Source: an uncultured Eubacteriales bacterium (GTDB lineage Bacteria > Bacillota > Clostridia > Peptostreptococcales > Anaerovoracaceae). From it: a stretch of DNA of 12,338 nucleotides. Under the pieces are notes generated by a model. The model did no database searches and had not been told where the DNA came from. It was given only the letters and a program-made list of their open reading frames with translations. The position numbers and the translations under genes are program-made. Shown here one piece after another: positions 5,535 to 12,338 of this stretch. Positions within the stretch are counted from its first letter, which is position 1; each line of letters begins with the position of its first letter. The stretch covers positions 1 through 12,338 of the forward strand of contig CADCRD010000062.1 of NCBI GenBank assembly GCA_902803725.1, written 5' to 3'.

Positions 5535-6197
5535 TCAGCTCCCCAGGCCCTCTTCAAGAACTATTTCTTTCAGACTGCCGATATGTGCCAGTGTTGCATC
5601 ATGCGCTGCCTTTTCATCTCCGTCCATGATCGCATCGATGATTCGCTGGTGCTCGGCCGGATTCTTTTCGGCGCGGGCCGTGTTGTCATAGTACAGATAT
5701 CTGAACCTGAGCAGGAGTTCCCTCAGCTGATCTATCAGATTTATCAGCGTTTTGTTATTGCTGCCCTCAGCCAGTATACGGTGAAATTCCGTGTCATATT
5801 TTATCATCATCGTCAGCTTGCCATCTTTGACAGCCTTATTGTATTTCTCTGCGATGCTCTTTAGTTTTTCCTTTTGCGTTGCCTTCATTCTCTTTGCAGC
5901 GTACTGTGCGGCCAGTGCCTCGAGACTCTCTCTTACTTCCAGGATCTCGATAAGATCATTGTCTGATATCTGCGCGGCATAAGTCCCTCTTCGCGGCTCC
6001 ACCACAACAAGACCTTCCTTTTCCAGTTTTTTTATTGCCTCTCTGACCGGTGTTCGCGATACACCCAGCTCCTCAGAAGTCTCAACCTCCATCAGTCTCT
6101 GTCCGGGTGCGATCTCGCCTTTGAGTATCCGCATCTTCAGCTCTTCATACACGATGACCCTCAGAGGTCTGTGATCCTTACTGTCGATGTTAAGCAT
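5535..6197 (-). CDS. GntR-family transcriptional regulator, FadR/FCD subfamily
   Basis: A 220-residue regulator. The N-terminal winged helix-turn-helix covers about residues 10-75, with the family pattern GEIAPGQRLMEVETSEELGV and SRTPVREAIKKLEKEGL. The C-terminal FCD ligand-binding domain (about 80-208) keeps the expected metal ligands: Asp135 and His139 (YDTEFHRIL), His183 (EHQRI) and His205 (LAHI). Members typically bind small organic acids or other metabolites and dimerise on palindromic operators. ATG at 6197 follows AAAGGA by 8 bases. It starts 50 bases after the ispE stop, so the two are likely cotranscribed; nothing here shows that it regulates ispE, and the ligand cannot be inferred. 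Confidence 0.9.
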   Translation of the reverse strand: MLNIDSKDHRPLRVIVYEELKMRILKGEIAPGQRLMEVETSEELGVSRTPVREAIKKLEKEGLVVVEPRRGTYAAQISDNDLIEILEVRESLEALAAQYAAKRMKATQKEKLKSIAEKYNKAVKDGKLTMMIKYDTEFHRILAEGSNNKTLINLIDQLRELLLRFRYLYYDNTARAEKNPAEHQRIIDAIMDGDEKAAHDATLAHIGSLKEIVLEEGLGS

Positions 6198-6247
6198 GGC
6201 TGTATTCCTTTCTTTTCACTTTAACTGCCCTCAGGGGCGTATTGTTA

Positions 6248-7312
6248 TCATATAAGCGTTCTCGTTACGATTGCCCTTCTTTCTTTTCCAGCCACCTTGC
6301 GGGCCAGTTTCTTCGCCTCCTGACTGCTGCCGCAAAGCGTAAAAATAGTCGGTCCGCTGCCGCTCATCAGGACTATCGCCCCGTCTTCTGTATTCTTTTC
6401 GATACAATTTTTGGTGAGTTTTACTTTATCATATCTGTACAGTGTATATTTTTCAAGAACATTTATCATGTTTTTTCTCAGCTGTTCAGTACAGTATTCA
6501 AATTCATTATCTCTCTCTGCTCGTCCAGCTGGTTCTCCGGGCAATATTTGATTGTCCTTCGCCGCATTATACCGTATTATAGCTGCTTCCAGAGCCGCAT
6601 TGTCAGGATGTGCGTCTATTGTACAGTTATCTATACCTCGGTACACCTCGGCTGTCGATACCGGAATGTCTGGTTTGCACAGCAGGATATCTGATTTCAG
6701 AGCCTGCTTCAGAGGTCTTAATTTTGTTCCTCTGCCGGCGGCCAGCGCACAAGTCGCTGCCATGGGATCATCTTTATATCCGAACCTGCCGTTGCAGGCC
6801 GCCTGACTCATGACAGAGAACGGTACGTCTGAACCCAGCTCTGCACCCAGCCTCATCAGCTCTTCAAGAGAAAGATCCAGCTTCCACAGATACGCCAGCC
6901 CCATGATGACTGCGGCGCCGTTGCCGCTGCCACCGGCCAGGCCCGCCGCAACGGGGATCCTCTTCTTTATATTGATCTCCACCTTTCCGCAGAGTTTTCG
7001 TTTTTTTGATTCTTCAGGAAGATGTCCGAACCTTTCATACATCAGCAGAGCAGCCTTATAGGCGATGTTCCTCTCATCGTCCGGAACGTAAGGAAGATTC
7101 GTATGAATTTTTATTGTGAATTCAGAAGCTCTCTCCTTCGTATCTGCTCCTGATTTTTCATATGGCTTCCATCTGATCTCAACGTCATCGTGCAGCAGAA
7201 TGGCCTGCATGATCATTTCGACTTCATGATAACCATCATCCGTTACACCCAGAACATCCAGTGAAAGATTTATCTTGCCGTATGAATATACTGTTATCCG
7301 CTTTTCTTTCAT
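6248..7312 (-). CDS. ispE: 4-diphosphocytidyl-2-C-methyl-D-erythritol kinase, enlarged
   Basis: IspE phosphorylates CDP-methylerythritol at the 2-hydroxyl with ATP, a cytoplasmic step of the non-mevalonate route to isoprenoids. The GHMP-kinase signatures are present: YGKINLSLDV with Lys13, the glycine-rich ATP loop PVAAGLAGGSGNGAAV (120-135), catalytic Asp162 in GSDVPFS, and the C-terminal MSGSGPTIFTL (316-326). At 354 residues it is about 60-70 longer than usual. The excess appears as insertions near 51-64, around 172-186 (between the VPFS motif and the GRGTKLRPL segment) and near 252-272. The loop reads GSGNGAA rather than the common GSSDAAA, but E. coli IspE also has Asn there. ATG at 7312 follows AAAGGA by about 10 bases. 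The gene heads an ispE-gntR(-protease) run. Confidence 0.93.
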   Translation of the reverse strand: MKEKRITVYSYGKINLSLDVLGVTDDGYHEVEMIMQAILLHDDVEIRWKPYEKSGADTKERASEFTIKIHTNLPYVPDDERNIAYKAALLMYERFGHLPEESKKRKLCGKVEINIKKRIPVAAGLAGGSGNGAAVIMGLAYLWKLDLSLEELMRLGAELGSDVPFSVMSQAACNGRFGYKDDPMAATCALAAGRGTKLRPLKQALKSDILLCKPDIPVSTAEVYRGIDNCTIDAHPDNAALEAAIIRYNAAKDNQILPGEPAGRAERDNEFEYCTEQLRKNMINVLEKYTLYRYDKVKLTKNCIEKNTEDGAIVLMSGSGPTIFTLCGSSQEAKKLARKVAGKERRAIVTRTLI

Positions 7313-7375
7313 TTATGATCATTCCTTTTATATCAGCCTGCTGAATTTGTCTTCCGGTTTTATGGATCGCCTTTG

Positions 7376-7417
7376 CTACAAAAAATGTATTGGCCGTAAA
7401 ATCAGTCAATACATTTT
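7376..7417 (-). terminator. Intrinsic terminator after the tadA/Ig-like operon
   Basis: On the minus strand AAAATGTATTG and CAATACATTTT pair over 11 bases around a 14-base loop (stem arms 7407-7417 and 7382-7392), and the second arm runs into a T tract. It lies 24 bases past the stop of the Ig-like membrane protein gene and separates it from ispE. Confidence 0.8.
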
Positions 7418-7440
7418 GTTGTTGCAATATCTTTGAGAGT

Positions 7441-8283
7441 CTATTTCTTTTTCTTTTTTTTGCCCGTGCTTTTCTTTCCGCTCTGAGCAGCTTTTTTGGC
7501 TGCTTCGGCCTGAGCTTTTGTTTTTTGTTTTGGTTTCGGGTCTTTATATTTGAGACCAACCGCTGAGATCGGAGCCTTCTTTTTGACCTTGATGTTCTCA
7601 CTGGCGATCTCGACCTTGTTTTCTTTCTTTTGTCTCTCGCGTTTTGCTTCTCTTTTGGCCTTTTTCTTTTCCTCGGCAGCAACGATCTCTTCTACGGATT
7701 TGCCTGTTTTCTTGGCCTCTTTATATGGGTTGACTGATTTTTCTTTTTTGTTCTTATCAAAGGATGCTTTTTCTTCTTTCTTTTTGGCTTCTCTGGTTGA
7801 GAATACTACCATTGTTACTACCATGACACCCATCATACCCATACTGATCCACATGCTCTGAGAAGGATTCAGTGTCGTGAATGAGGATTTGAATTCTGTA
7901 TCCAACCTGCCGCCTTTGTCGGATTTAAAGCCTTCTTTTATCGTGACAGTGTACTTTGTCTTTCCTTTTATCTTTGTCTTTTTGTTATTGGTATCTGCCA
8001 GAACCATCATTACGTTCTTTTCCTTCGGATTGCAAACGACGATCGATGGTACTTTCTTTCCCTTATTATCTGTGATGGTGCAAAGCTTCTTATTTGCTTT
8101 CTGATTTTTGTACACGTCCTGATTGAAGAATACCTTAAAGCCCATGTTGTCCATTGCCATATTTGTTGCCTCATCCTTCGGATAGACTTCGTCAACTTTG
8201 AATTCTGTTGCTGCCGATGCAAATCCGATCGTCATCGTCATCAGGAATATTATCAGACAGCTGATAGCCCCAAATCGTTTCAT
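7441..8283 (-). CDS. Ig-like (SbsA/Big_5-type) membrane protein with basic cytoplasmic tail
   Basis: A 280-residue protein with three parts. A signal peptide (residues 1-25, ending FASAA) leads into a single extracellular domain (about 28-137) that opens VDEVYPKDEATNMAMD and contains FKVFFNQDVYKN and YTVTIKEGFKSDKGG, the pattern of the bacterial Ig-like Big_5/SbsA N-terminal domain. A transmembrane helix (144-162) is followed by a 116-residue cytoplasmic tail, extremely rich in Lys, Ala and Glu, partly coiled-coil-like, ending in six Lys. The tail might bind nucleic acid, ribosomes or acidic lipids; that is conjecture. GGAGG lies 7 bases before the ATG, and this ATG overlaps the tadA stop (ATGA), so translation is coupled. 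The function is unknown. Confidence 0.82.
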   Translation of the reverse strand: MKRFGAISCLIIFLMTMTIGFASAATEFKVDEVYPKDEATNMAMDNMGFKVFFNQDVYKNQKANKKLCTITDNKGKKVPSIVVCNPKEKNVMMVLADTNNKKTKIKGKTKYTVTIKEGFKSDKGGRLDTEFKSSFTTLNPSQSMWISMGMMGVMVVTMVVFSTREAKKKEEKASFDKNKKEKSVNPYKEAKKTGKSVEEIVAAEEKKKAKREAKRERQKKENKVEIASENIKVKKKAPISAVGLKYKDPKPKQKTKAQAEAAKKAAQSGKKSTGKKKKKK

Positions 8284-8780
8284 TTACTTTCCTCCGTATT
8301 TTCGTTCGCGCTGTATTGTTTTGTGTCTTTATGCTGCCGGCTCCGGCGTTCAGCGAAAAAATCTTTCAGGATCCGGCTGCATTCTTCCTGCATGATCCCG
8401 GTTTCAACTTCGGCAATATGATTCAGCCGTTCGTTTTGAACTATATTCATCACTGAGCCGCAGGCTCCGGCCTTCGGATCCATCGCTCCGATATATACTT
8501 TATCGATCCTGGCCCATACGATGGCGCCAGCGCACATTGAACAAGGTTCCAGCGTTACGTACATATTACAGCCGCACAGTCTGCTCCACCCGCAGTGACG
8601 GGCAGCCTGCCTTATGGCCAGCATCTCTGCATGCGCAGTCGGATCATTCAGTGTCTCGGTGAGATTATGCGCTCTGGCAATGATCTCGCCGTCTTTTTCA
8701 ATGATGCAGCCAACCGGCACCTCGCCTTCCGCAGCTGCTGACTTGGCTTCATTTAACGCTGCTAACATGTATTTCTTCAT
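8280..8780 (-). CDS. tadA: tRNA-specific adenosine deaminase
   Basis: TadA converts adenosine 34 of tRNA-Arg(ACG) to inosine so that one tRNA reads several Arg codons. The 166-residue protein has the cytidine-deaminase zinc site: His50-Ala-Glu52 (TAHAEM), with Glu52 the proton shuttle, and Pro79-Cys80-Ser-Met-Cys83 (LEPCSMCAGA). It also has the EVPVGCIIEKDGEIIARAHN substrate-side segment typical of TadA. ATG at 8780 (MKKYMLAALNEA) matches the usual family N-terminus. The frame is open to ATG at 8870, but that would cross the promoter and add an unrelated hydrophobic stretch. No normal ribosome binding site precedes 8780. Its stop overlaps the start of the Ig-like protein gene. Confidence 0.93.
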   Translation of the reverse strand: MKKYMLAALNEAKSAAAEGEVPVGCIIEKDGEIIARAHNLTETLNDPTAHAEMLAIRQAARHCGWSRLCGCNMYVTLEPCSMCAGAIVWARIDKVYIGAMDPKAGACGSVMNIVQNERLNHIAEVETGIMQEECSRILKDFFAERRSRQHKDTKQYSANENTEESK

Positions 8781-8790
8781 AAGCTTAACT

Positions 8791-8819
8791 ATCCTATCAC
8801 ATTTTTGAAATGAGTTCAA
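8791..8819 (-). promoter_or_regulatory. Promoter of tadA, transcript start 2-4 bases before the ATG
   Basis: On the minus strand TTGAAC (8819-8814), exactly 17 bases, then TAGGAT (8796-8791). Only 10 bases separate the -10 from the ATG at 8780, so a start 6-8 bases past the -10 leaves almost no leader. This fits the lack of a ribosome binding site. Confidence 0.5.
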
Positions 8820-8857
8820 CAAAATATCACACCAGCACAGGAAAGGGGAAAATATTA

Positions 8858-8886
8858 TTGCTACATGCATGAAATTACATTAAAAT
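8858..8886 (+). promoter_or_regulatory. Promoter of the CvpA-family gene, leaderless transcript
   Basis: TTGCTA (8858-8863), exactly 17 bases, then TAAAAT (8881-8886). The ATG begins 7 bases after the -10, at the expected transcript start, and there is no Shine-Dalgarno sequence near it. The mRNA is predicted to begin with the start codon. Confidence 0.55.
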
Positions 8887-8892
8887 AATAGC

Positions 8893-9549
8893 ATGGTTCT
8901 TGATATTACAATAGTTTTAGTATTGGCAGTTTTCGCCATTTATGGATTCAAACGAGGATTTGCATTTACTGCGATCCATGCTATCGGCTGGGTGATCGCT
9001 CTTGCGGGCGCTTATTTTGGTGCTGCGCCTGCGGCAGAATATATCAAGAAAAACACGACCTTCCACGACTGGCTTTTGAGCGGTTTTAAGGAACGTTTTT
9101 CCAGCGGAGAACTCAGTACAGAAAACAGCATAACGGAACTGCCAAAACTCCTGTCAGGAGATCTTGATTTTGATTCAGTCACCACTGGAGCCGCTGATAT
9201 AGTATCACGGATTTTTGCAGATATCACGTTTATGCTTATCGTTTTCGCAGCACTCTTCATTCTGATCAAGCTGATCACCTGGATATTGCTGCGTGTTTTT
9301 TCTAATGACCACAAAGACGGATTTGCCGGTTTCTTAGACGGTCTTACAGGAGCACTGCTGAGCATGCTGAAAGCTGCTGTTCTGATATGTATCGTATTTG
9401 CAGCTTTTGTACCGGTTACAGATCTTCTTGCACCGGATCTGGCTGAGGCATTTGTCCGCGAGCTGGATCATTCCTCCTTTGCTGTTGAGGTCTACGAGAA
9501 CAATCCTCTGCTGATGCTGCCGCAAATGCTCTTTGGCAGGATATTTTGA
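8893..9549 (+). CDS. CvpA family membrane protein
   Basis: A 218-residue integral membrane protein of the CvpA (colicin V production) family. The N-terminus MVLDITIVLVLAVFAIYGFKRGF has the family pattern of a helix followed by a Gly-x-x-x-Gly-Phe turn. Further hydrophobic segments lie near 22-48, 98-135 and 146-176; a soluble loop spans about 50-95. CvpA proteins have been tied to biofilm formation, purine-linked phenotypes and envelope stress, but the mechanism is unclear. The start is supported by the family N-terminus although there is no ribosome binding site; see the leaderless promoter. The gene stands alone, divergent from tadA, and its TGA directly abuts the stop of the convergent glycosyltransferase gene, with no room for a terminator between them. 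Confidence 0.87.
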   Translation: MVLDITIVLVLAVFAIYGFKRGFAFTAIHAIGWVIALAGAYFGAAPAAEYIKKNTTFHDWLLSGFKERFSSGELSTENSITELPKLLSGDLDFDSVTTGAADIVSRIFADITFMLIVFAALFILIKLITWILLRVFSNDHKDGFAGFLDGLTGALLSMLKAAVLICIVFAAFVPVTDLLAPDLAEAFVRELDHSSFAVEVYENNPLLMLPQMLFGRIF

Positions 9550-11373
9550 TCATTCATCCATCGGTATTTCTCTCGGATACATTATTTCATGTATCTTCTG
9601 ATTTGAATCGCTGATTTTGCGTGCCATTCCTGAAATGACGATTTTCAGTATCTTTGTGCCAAGAACAGGATCTTCGGACAGCAGCTTGTTCATATTGTCC
9701 CGTGACATGATCAGAAATTCTGTGAATTCACGGGCAGTGCAATTCGTTCCGAATGATTCATGAACGAGACAGCTCTCTCCTACGATGTCCCCTTTTCCCA
9801 GCAGCGCCACTTCTGTCTCATCCCCCGGAATGCTGAGCGAAACTACTCCTTTGAGGATCAGATACATACTGTCATTGATGTCCCCGCTGGAAAAGACTCT
9901 TTCATTTTCATAGAAAGTCTTTATATTGCTGTACTCAGCAACCTTATGAGCCTCGGCGGCATTCAGATCACTGAAAAACTCCTGTTTCATTATATCTTCT
10001 GTTATTTCCTTAAGGCCTATTCTCTTGACGTGTTCTTCATCTCTGATGATCGCCGGCTGAGTCAGGTTGTTCGCTTCCATTATCTTGCGCAGTTCATAAC
10101 GGTTTTCTTTTACAGCCCTGATAACTTTGATCCAGTTTTTCTGCGCTTCTCTGTAACGGGTAAAGGCATTGTATTCGGGGGCAGCATCCTTCTTGGCGAT
10201 ACGGATATTTTCCATTGCCTCAAGTGCCCCTTCACTGTCTCCTTCGGAGATGTAATCCATGGCCGACATCATATTGCTGCGATAAATATTGTCTTCAAGA
10301 TCTCTTCCCAGAAATTCTCCCGGATACGGATTGAATTCCTCAGCAGAGATCATCGTCATATTGTCTGTCTCATATTGCGATGCAATTTTTTCTTTTTCGT
10401 ATACGAACCTGTAGATGTCTTCCCTCATGCTCCTCCAGCGCGGATGGCTCTTGGGTTCAGGAAGATGTTTGATCGAAAGAGTGTTGTCGAGGAAAAAGCT
10501 GAACCCGTACATTCTGCTGTTGATCACATAATCCACATCCTCTCCCCTCGTGATCATCGGATCGAAGGGCACAGTATGAAACAGCTCTTTATGCATTATC
10601 ATTGCTCCGCCAAACGCAAAAGGCGTCCGTTTTAACCGGGGCTGGCGGCCAATGATCTTATCAAAGCCTCTGGCTTTCGTGCCGAATCTGTCCCAGTATG
10701 TCATCCATCCTTCTTCGGCAACATCGTCGTAGTATCTGTCATCCTTGTTCAGATAATATCCTGCTACTCCATATACGACATCACCGTATATACGCTGCCC
10801 CAGGAATTCCATCGAGCGTGGTATGAAATCAGGCAGCTCAAAGACTTCGTCATCATCGATCAGTATGACTGCCTCAGCTGCCAGAATAGCCGCAGTGAAC
10901 AGGCATACATTTCTTACCGTCGCATAATGTTTAAGATCGAGCAGCGGGAACGCCTTGGCATATACACCTGCCTGTTTCAGCACTTCCATGGATTTTTCCA
11001 GATCCCTGGGTGTGAAGATATATGTTTCAACGCTGACATTCGCTTCCCTGATGATCTTTTTTACTTTATCTGTGACCTCATCTTCAAGCATTTCTGCAGT
11101 AGGGCACACTAATATAACCAGTTTAAAATCTCTCTGATCAAGGATCTTCATGCTCTCCAGCGTTCTTCTTAACGTCCCCTCTCTGTCCAGAGGTGTGGGG
11201 TGATCGAATACTCCGTCGCCCTCCTGCCACTCTTCATCGCTGTTCCTTCCCCAGTAAGTCGGGATCACCATAGTCTTTCTCATAACAAGTTCTCTTTCTC
11301 TGTACCTGATGTCTGGCTTTTTAAAGTCCGGCACTAAAGAATGACCGGATTTATCGGAATTATCCCAAAACAT
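9550..11373 (-). CDS. GT-A glycosyltransferase fused to a cyclic-nucleotide-binding-like domain
   Basis: A 607-residue cytoplasmic-looking protein. Residues 30-310 resemble a family 2-like GT-A glycosyltransferase: MVIPTYWGR near the start of the fold, the metal/nucleotide-sugar motif VILIDDDEVFE (Asp173-175), a likely acceptor or base region FAFGGAMIM (253-260), GEDVDY (277-282) and His303. A helical linker (about 320-460) leads to a CRP-like beta-roll (about 465-585) with IKTFYENERVFSSGD, MYLILKGVVSL and GKGDIVGES, ending in a C-helix. In the phosphate-binding cassette Gly532-Glu533 is kept, but the usual Arg of the PR-x-A motif is missing (HESFGTNCTA). Donor and acceptor are unknown. AGGGGGGAT precedes ATG 11373. 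It lies 51 bases after the GT4 gene, likely the same operon. Confidence 0.85.
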   Translation of the reverse strand: MFWDNSDKSGHSLVPDFKKPDIRYRERELVMRKTMVIPTYWGRNSDEEWQEGDGVFDHPTPLDREGTLRRTLESMKILDQRDFKLVILVCPTAEMLEDEVTDKVKKIIREANVSVETYIFTPRDLEKSMEVLKQAGVYAKAFPLLDLKHYATVRNVCLFTAAILAAEAVILIDDDEVFELPDFIPRSMEFLGQRIYGDVVYGVAGYYLNKDDRYYDDVAEEGWMTYWDRFGTKARGFDKIIGRQPRLKRTPFAFGGAMIMHKELFHTVPFDPMITRGEDVDYVINSRMYGFSFFLDNTLSIKHLPEPKSHPRWRSMREDIYRFVYEKEKIASQYETDNMTMISAEEFNPYPGEFLGRDLEDNIYRSNMMSAMDYISEGDSEGALEAMENIRIAKKDAAPEYNAFTRYREAQKNWIKVIRAVKENRYELRKIMEANNLTQPAIIRDEEHVKRIGLKEITEDIMKQEFFSDLNAAEAHKVAEYSNIKTFYENERVFSSGDINDSMYLILKGVVSLSIPGDETEVALLGKGDIVGESCLVHESFGTNCTAREFTEFLIMSRDNMNKLLSEDPVLGTKILKIVISGMARKISDSNQKIHEIMYPREIPMDE

Positions 11374-11424
11374 TAAAGCATCCCCCCTGCAAATAATAGT
11401 TTCACTTTAATTTACCGGCAAAAA

Positions 11425-12338
11425 TCACATCCCCTGAAAACCCGTCTTTACAGCCTTCACATATAATTCTTCAAGCTCACCAATGATCGCATCCTGAGAA
11501 TAATTGCCCCTGGCATAAGCTGCAATTTTTTCACGCCATCCGGCTTCCTCTTCAGTTCTCTTCAAAATATCTGTAACCGCGAGGGCCAGATCATCCGGAT
11601 CTTCCGGCGTGACCAGCCTCCCAACATTATCATTGACAAAATCAGGCAGCCCGCCCTGATCTGAAGCTATCACAGGTGTGCCGCATGCCATCGCTTCTAT
11701 TGCGACCAGCCCAAACGGCTCTCTTCGCGAAGGAACAAGGCTGACATCTCCCAGGTTATACAGCTTTGCCAGAGTTTTCTGATCCACGTTCCCCAGGAAA
11801 TGAACCGTTTTCAGCTCCAGCTCGTTTGCCAGCGCGTGCAGCTTATCTCTTTCATCTCCGTCACCGGCGATCAGTGTAATAGTTTCCGGCTCTGCTTTTT
11901 CGTATTTCGCAGCAGCCTGCAGCAAAATATCTATCCCTTTGAAGTTTGCCAGTTTGCCGGCAAACATTACGACCTTCTCGCCGTTATATTCTATGCCATA
12001 CTCTGCCAGCATACGGCTTCTGTCCTGAACCGCCGGATAAAACACATTTTCATTAAAGCCGTTGCGCATCATCACTATTTTGTCCGCACATCCCGGGAAG
12101 GTCTTCTCCAGCAGTTCGCAGTTGTCCTTTGATATTGAAATTACATATTCTGCTGCATCGAGTGCTGTCCTGGCATAAGGTTTCAGATCCGGCCATTTAT
12201 CTGCTCCCATAAGATCCGTGCCGTGTGCCGTCAGCACCAGAGGTATCCCCATGTCCGCAGCCAGAGATGGCAGTATCCATACATGCTGCCCGTGAATTAC
12301 TTCAGGTGCATACTCTTCGATTTCTTCTTTTATGGCAG
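11425..12338 (-). CDS. GT4-family glycosyltransferase (N-terminus outside window)
   Basis: A GT-B fold, retaining glycosyltransferase of family 4, truncated at its N-terminus by the window edge. The frame runs through the internal Met at 12252: upstream codons read EEIEEYAPEVIHGQHVWILP, an ordinary family sequence, so 12252 is not the start. Visible landmarks are the TAHGTD segment of the acceptor domain, the donor-domain opening VVMFAGKLANFKGIDILL, AGDGDERDKL, VHFLGNV and the E-x7-E motif of EPFGLVAIEAMACGTPVIAS, whose two Glu bind the nucleotide-sugar. The enzyme probably adds a hexose to a lipid or polysaccharide precursor at the inner membrane face. The stop is followed 51 bases later by the GT-A/cNMP gene on the same strand with no terminator, implying a shared transcript. 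Confidence 0.92.
   Translation of the reverse strand, partial: AIKEEIEEYAPEVIHGQHVWILPSLAADMGIPLVLTAHGTDLMGADKWPDLKPYARTALDAAEYVISISKDNCELLEKTFPGCADKIVMMRNGFNENVFYPAVQDRSRMLAEYGIEYNGEKVVMFAGKLANFKGIDILLQAAAKYEKAEPETITLIAGDGDERDKLHALANELELKTVHFLGNVDQKTLAKLYNLGDVSLVPSRREPFGLVAIEAMACGTPVIASDQGGLPDFVNDNVGRLVTPEDPDDLALAVTDILKRTEEEAGWREKIAAYARGNYSQDAIIGELEELYVKAVKTGFQGM

Noticed and set aside
7236..7682. Lys/Arg-rich minus-strand frame between ispE and the Ig-like protein gene
   Set aside because: It is the alternate frame of the Lys-rich tail of the Ig-like protein and crosses the intergenic terminator.
8781..8870. Thirty-residue N-terminal extension of TadA
   Set aside because: It has no ribosome binding site, is unlike the TadA family N-terminus, and overlaps the likely promoter at 8791-8819.
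9760..10635. 291-codon plus-strand open frame inside the GT-A/cNMP gene
   Set aside because: Antisense to a gene with clear catalytic motifs; its sequence is Phe- and His-rich in the way reverse-strand shadows usually are, with no initiation signals.
12250..12252. Start codon of the GT4 glycosyltransferase
   Set aside because: The frame continues upstream to the window edge with sequence typical of the GT4 acceptor domain, so this is an internal Met.
1..12338. CRISPR array, tRNA/rRNA genes, insertion sequences, known riboswitches
   Set aside because: I looked for spaced direct repeats, cloverleaf-like segments, transposase motifs with terminal repeats and conserved riboswitch cores, and saw none that held up by eye.

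Overview
The window looks like chromosomal DNA of a low-to-moderate GC member of the Firmicutes, most likely class Clostridia. The evidence is strong GGAGG-type ribosome binding sites, two lipoproteins with a Cys lipobox, an IspE (non-mevalonate) isoprenoid step, a PrsW-family membrane protease, a FadR/FCD-type GntR regulator, and uridine-rich intrinsic terminators. A finer assignment (for example an Anaerovoracaceae-like lineage, suggested only by the gene repertoire) is a guess.

Region 1 (1-1715) is the accessory-looking part and is visibly richer in A+T. It holds the 5' end of a zinc-ribbon protein gene running off the left edge, a four-helix membrane protein of unknown function (315-1175), and a gene-poor stretch of about 430 bases. 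That stretch carries a small minus-strand reading frame broken at a run of nine A. After it comes a compact unit: a hairpin that buries a strong Shine-Dalgarno sequence, a 28-residue hydrophobic/acidic micro-ORF, and a bidirectional terminator whose first arm is made of the last codons of that micro-ORF.

Region 2 (1715-4620) is read leftward. An XRE-type regulator has its own -10 box. Upstream of it are two acidic secreted lipoproteins (a DUF6591-like one and one with two FxLyD-like repeats), probably one operon. Its leading promoter is overlaid by one of two near-identical palindromes, TTAACA-N3-TGTTAA.

Region 3 (4592-8870) is leftward housekeeping: tadA (tRNA adenosine deaminase) translationally coupled to an Ig-like membrane protein with a very basic cytoplasmic tail and closed by a terminator; then ispE, a GntR regulator and a PrsW-family protease, closed by another terminator. 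The protease gene appears to use an ATT start codon.

Region 4 (8781-12338): a CvpA-family membrane protein is transcribed rightward, divergently from tadA. Both promoters place the transcript start at, or a few bases before, the start codon, so both mRNAs look leaderless or nearly so. The CvpA gene meets, stop against stop with no spacer, a leftward pair of glycosyltransferases: a GT4-type enzyme truncated by the window edge and, 51 bases downstream, a 607-residue GT-A glycosyltransferase fused to a C-terminal cyclic-nucleotide-binding-like domain. The pair suggests a cell-surface polysaccharide or glycolipid locus with an allosterically controlled enzyme.

I saw no tRNA, rRNA, CRISPR array, insertion sequence or recognised riboswitch. 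All coordinates and motifs were read by eye; family names come from recalled sequence signatures, not from searches.
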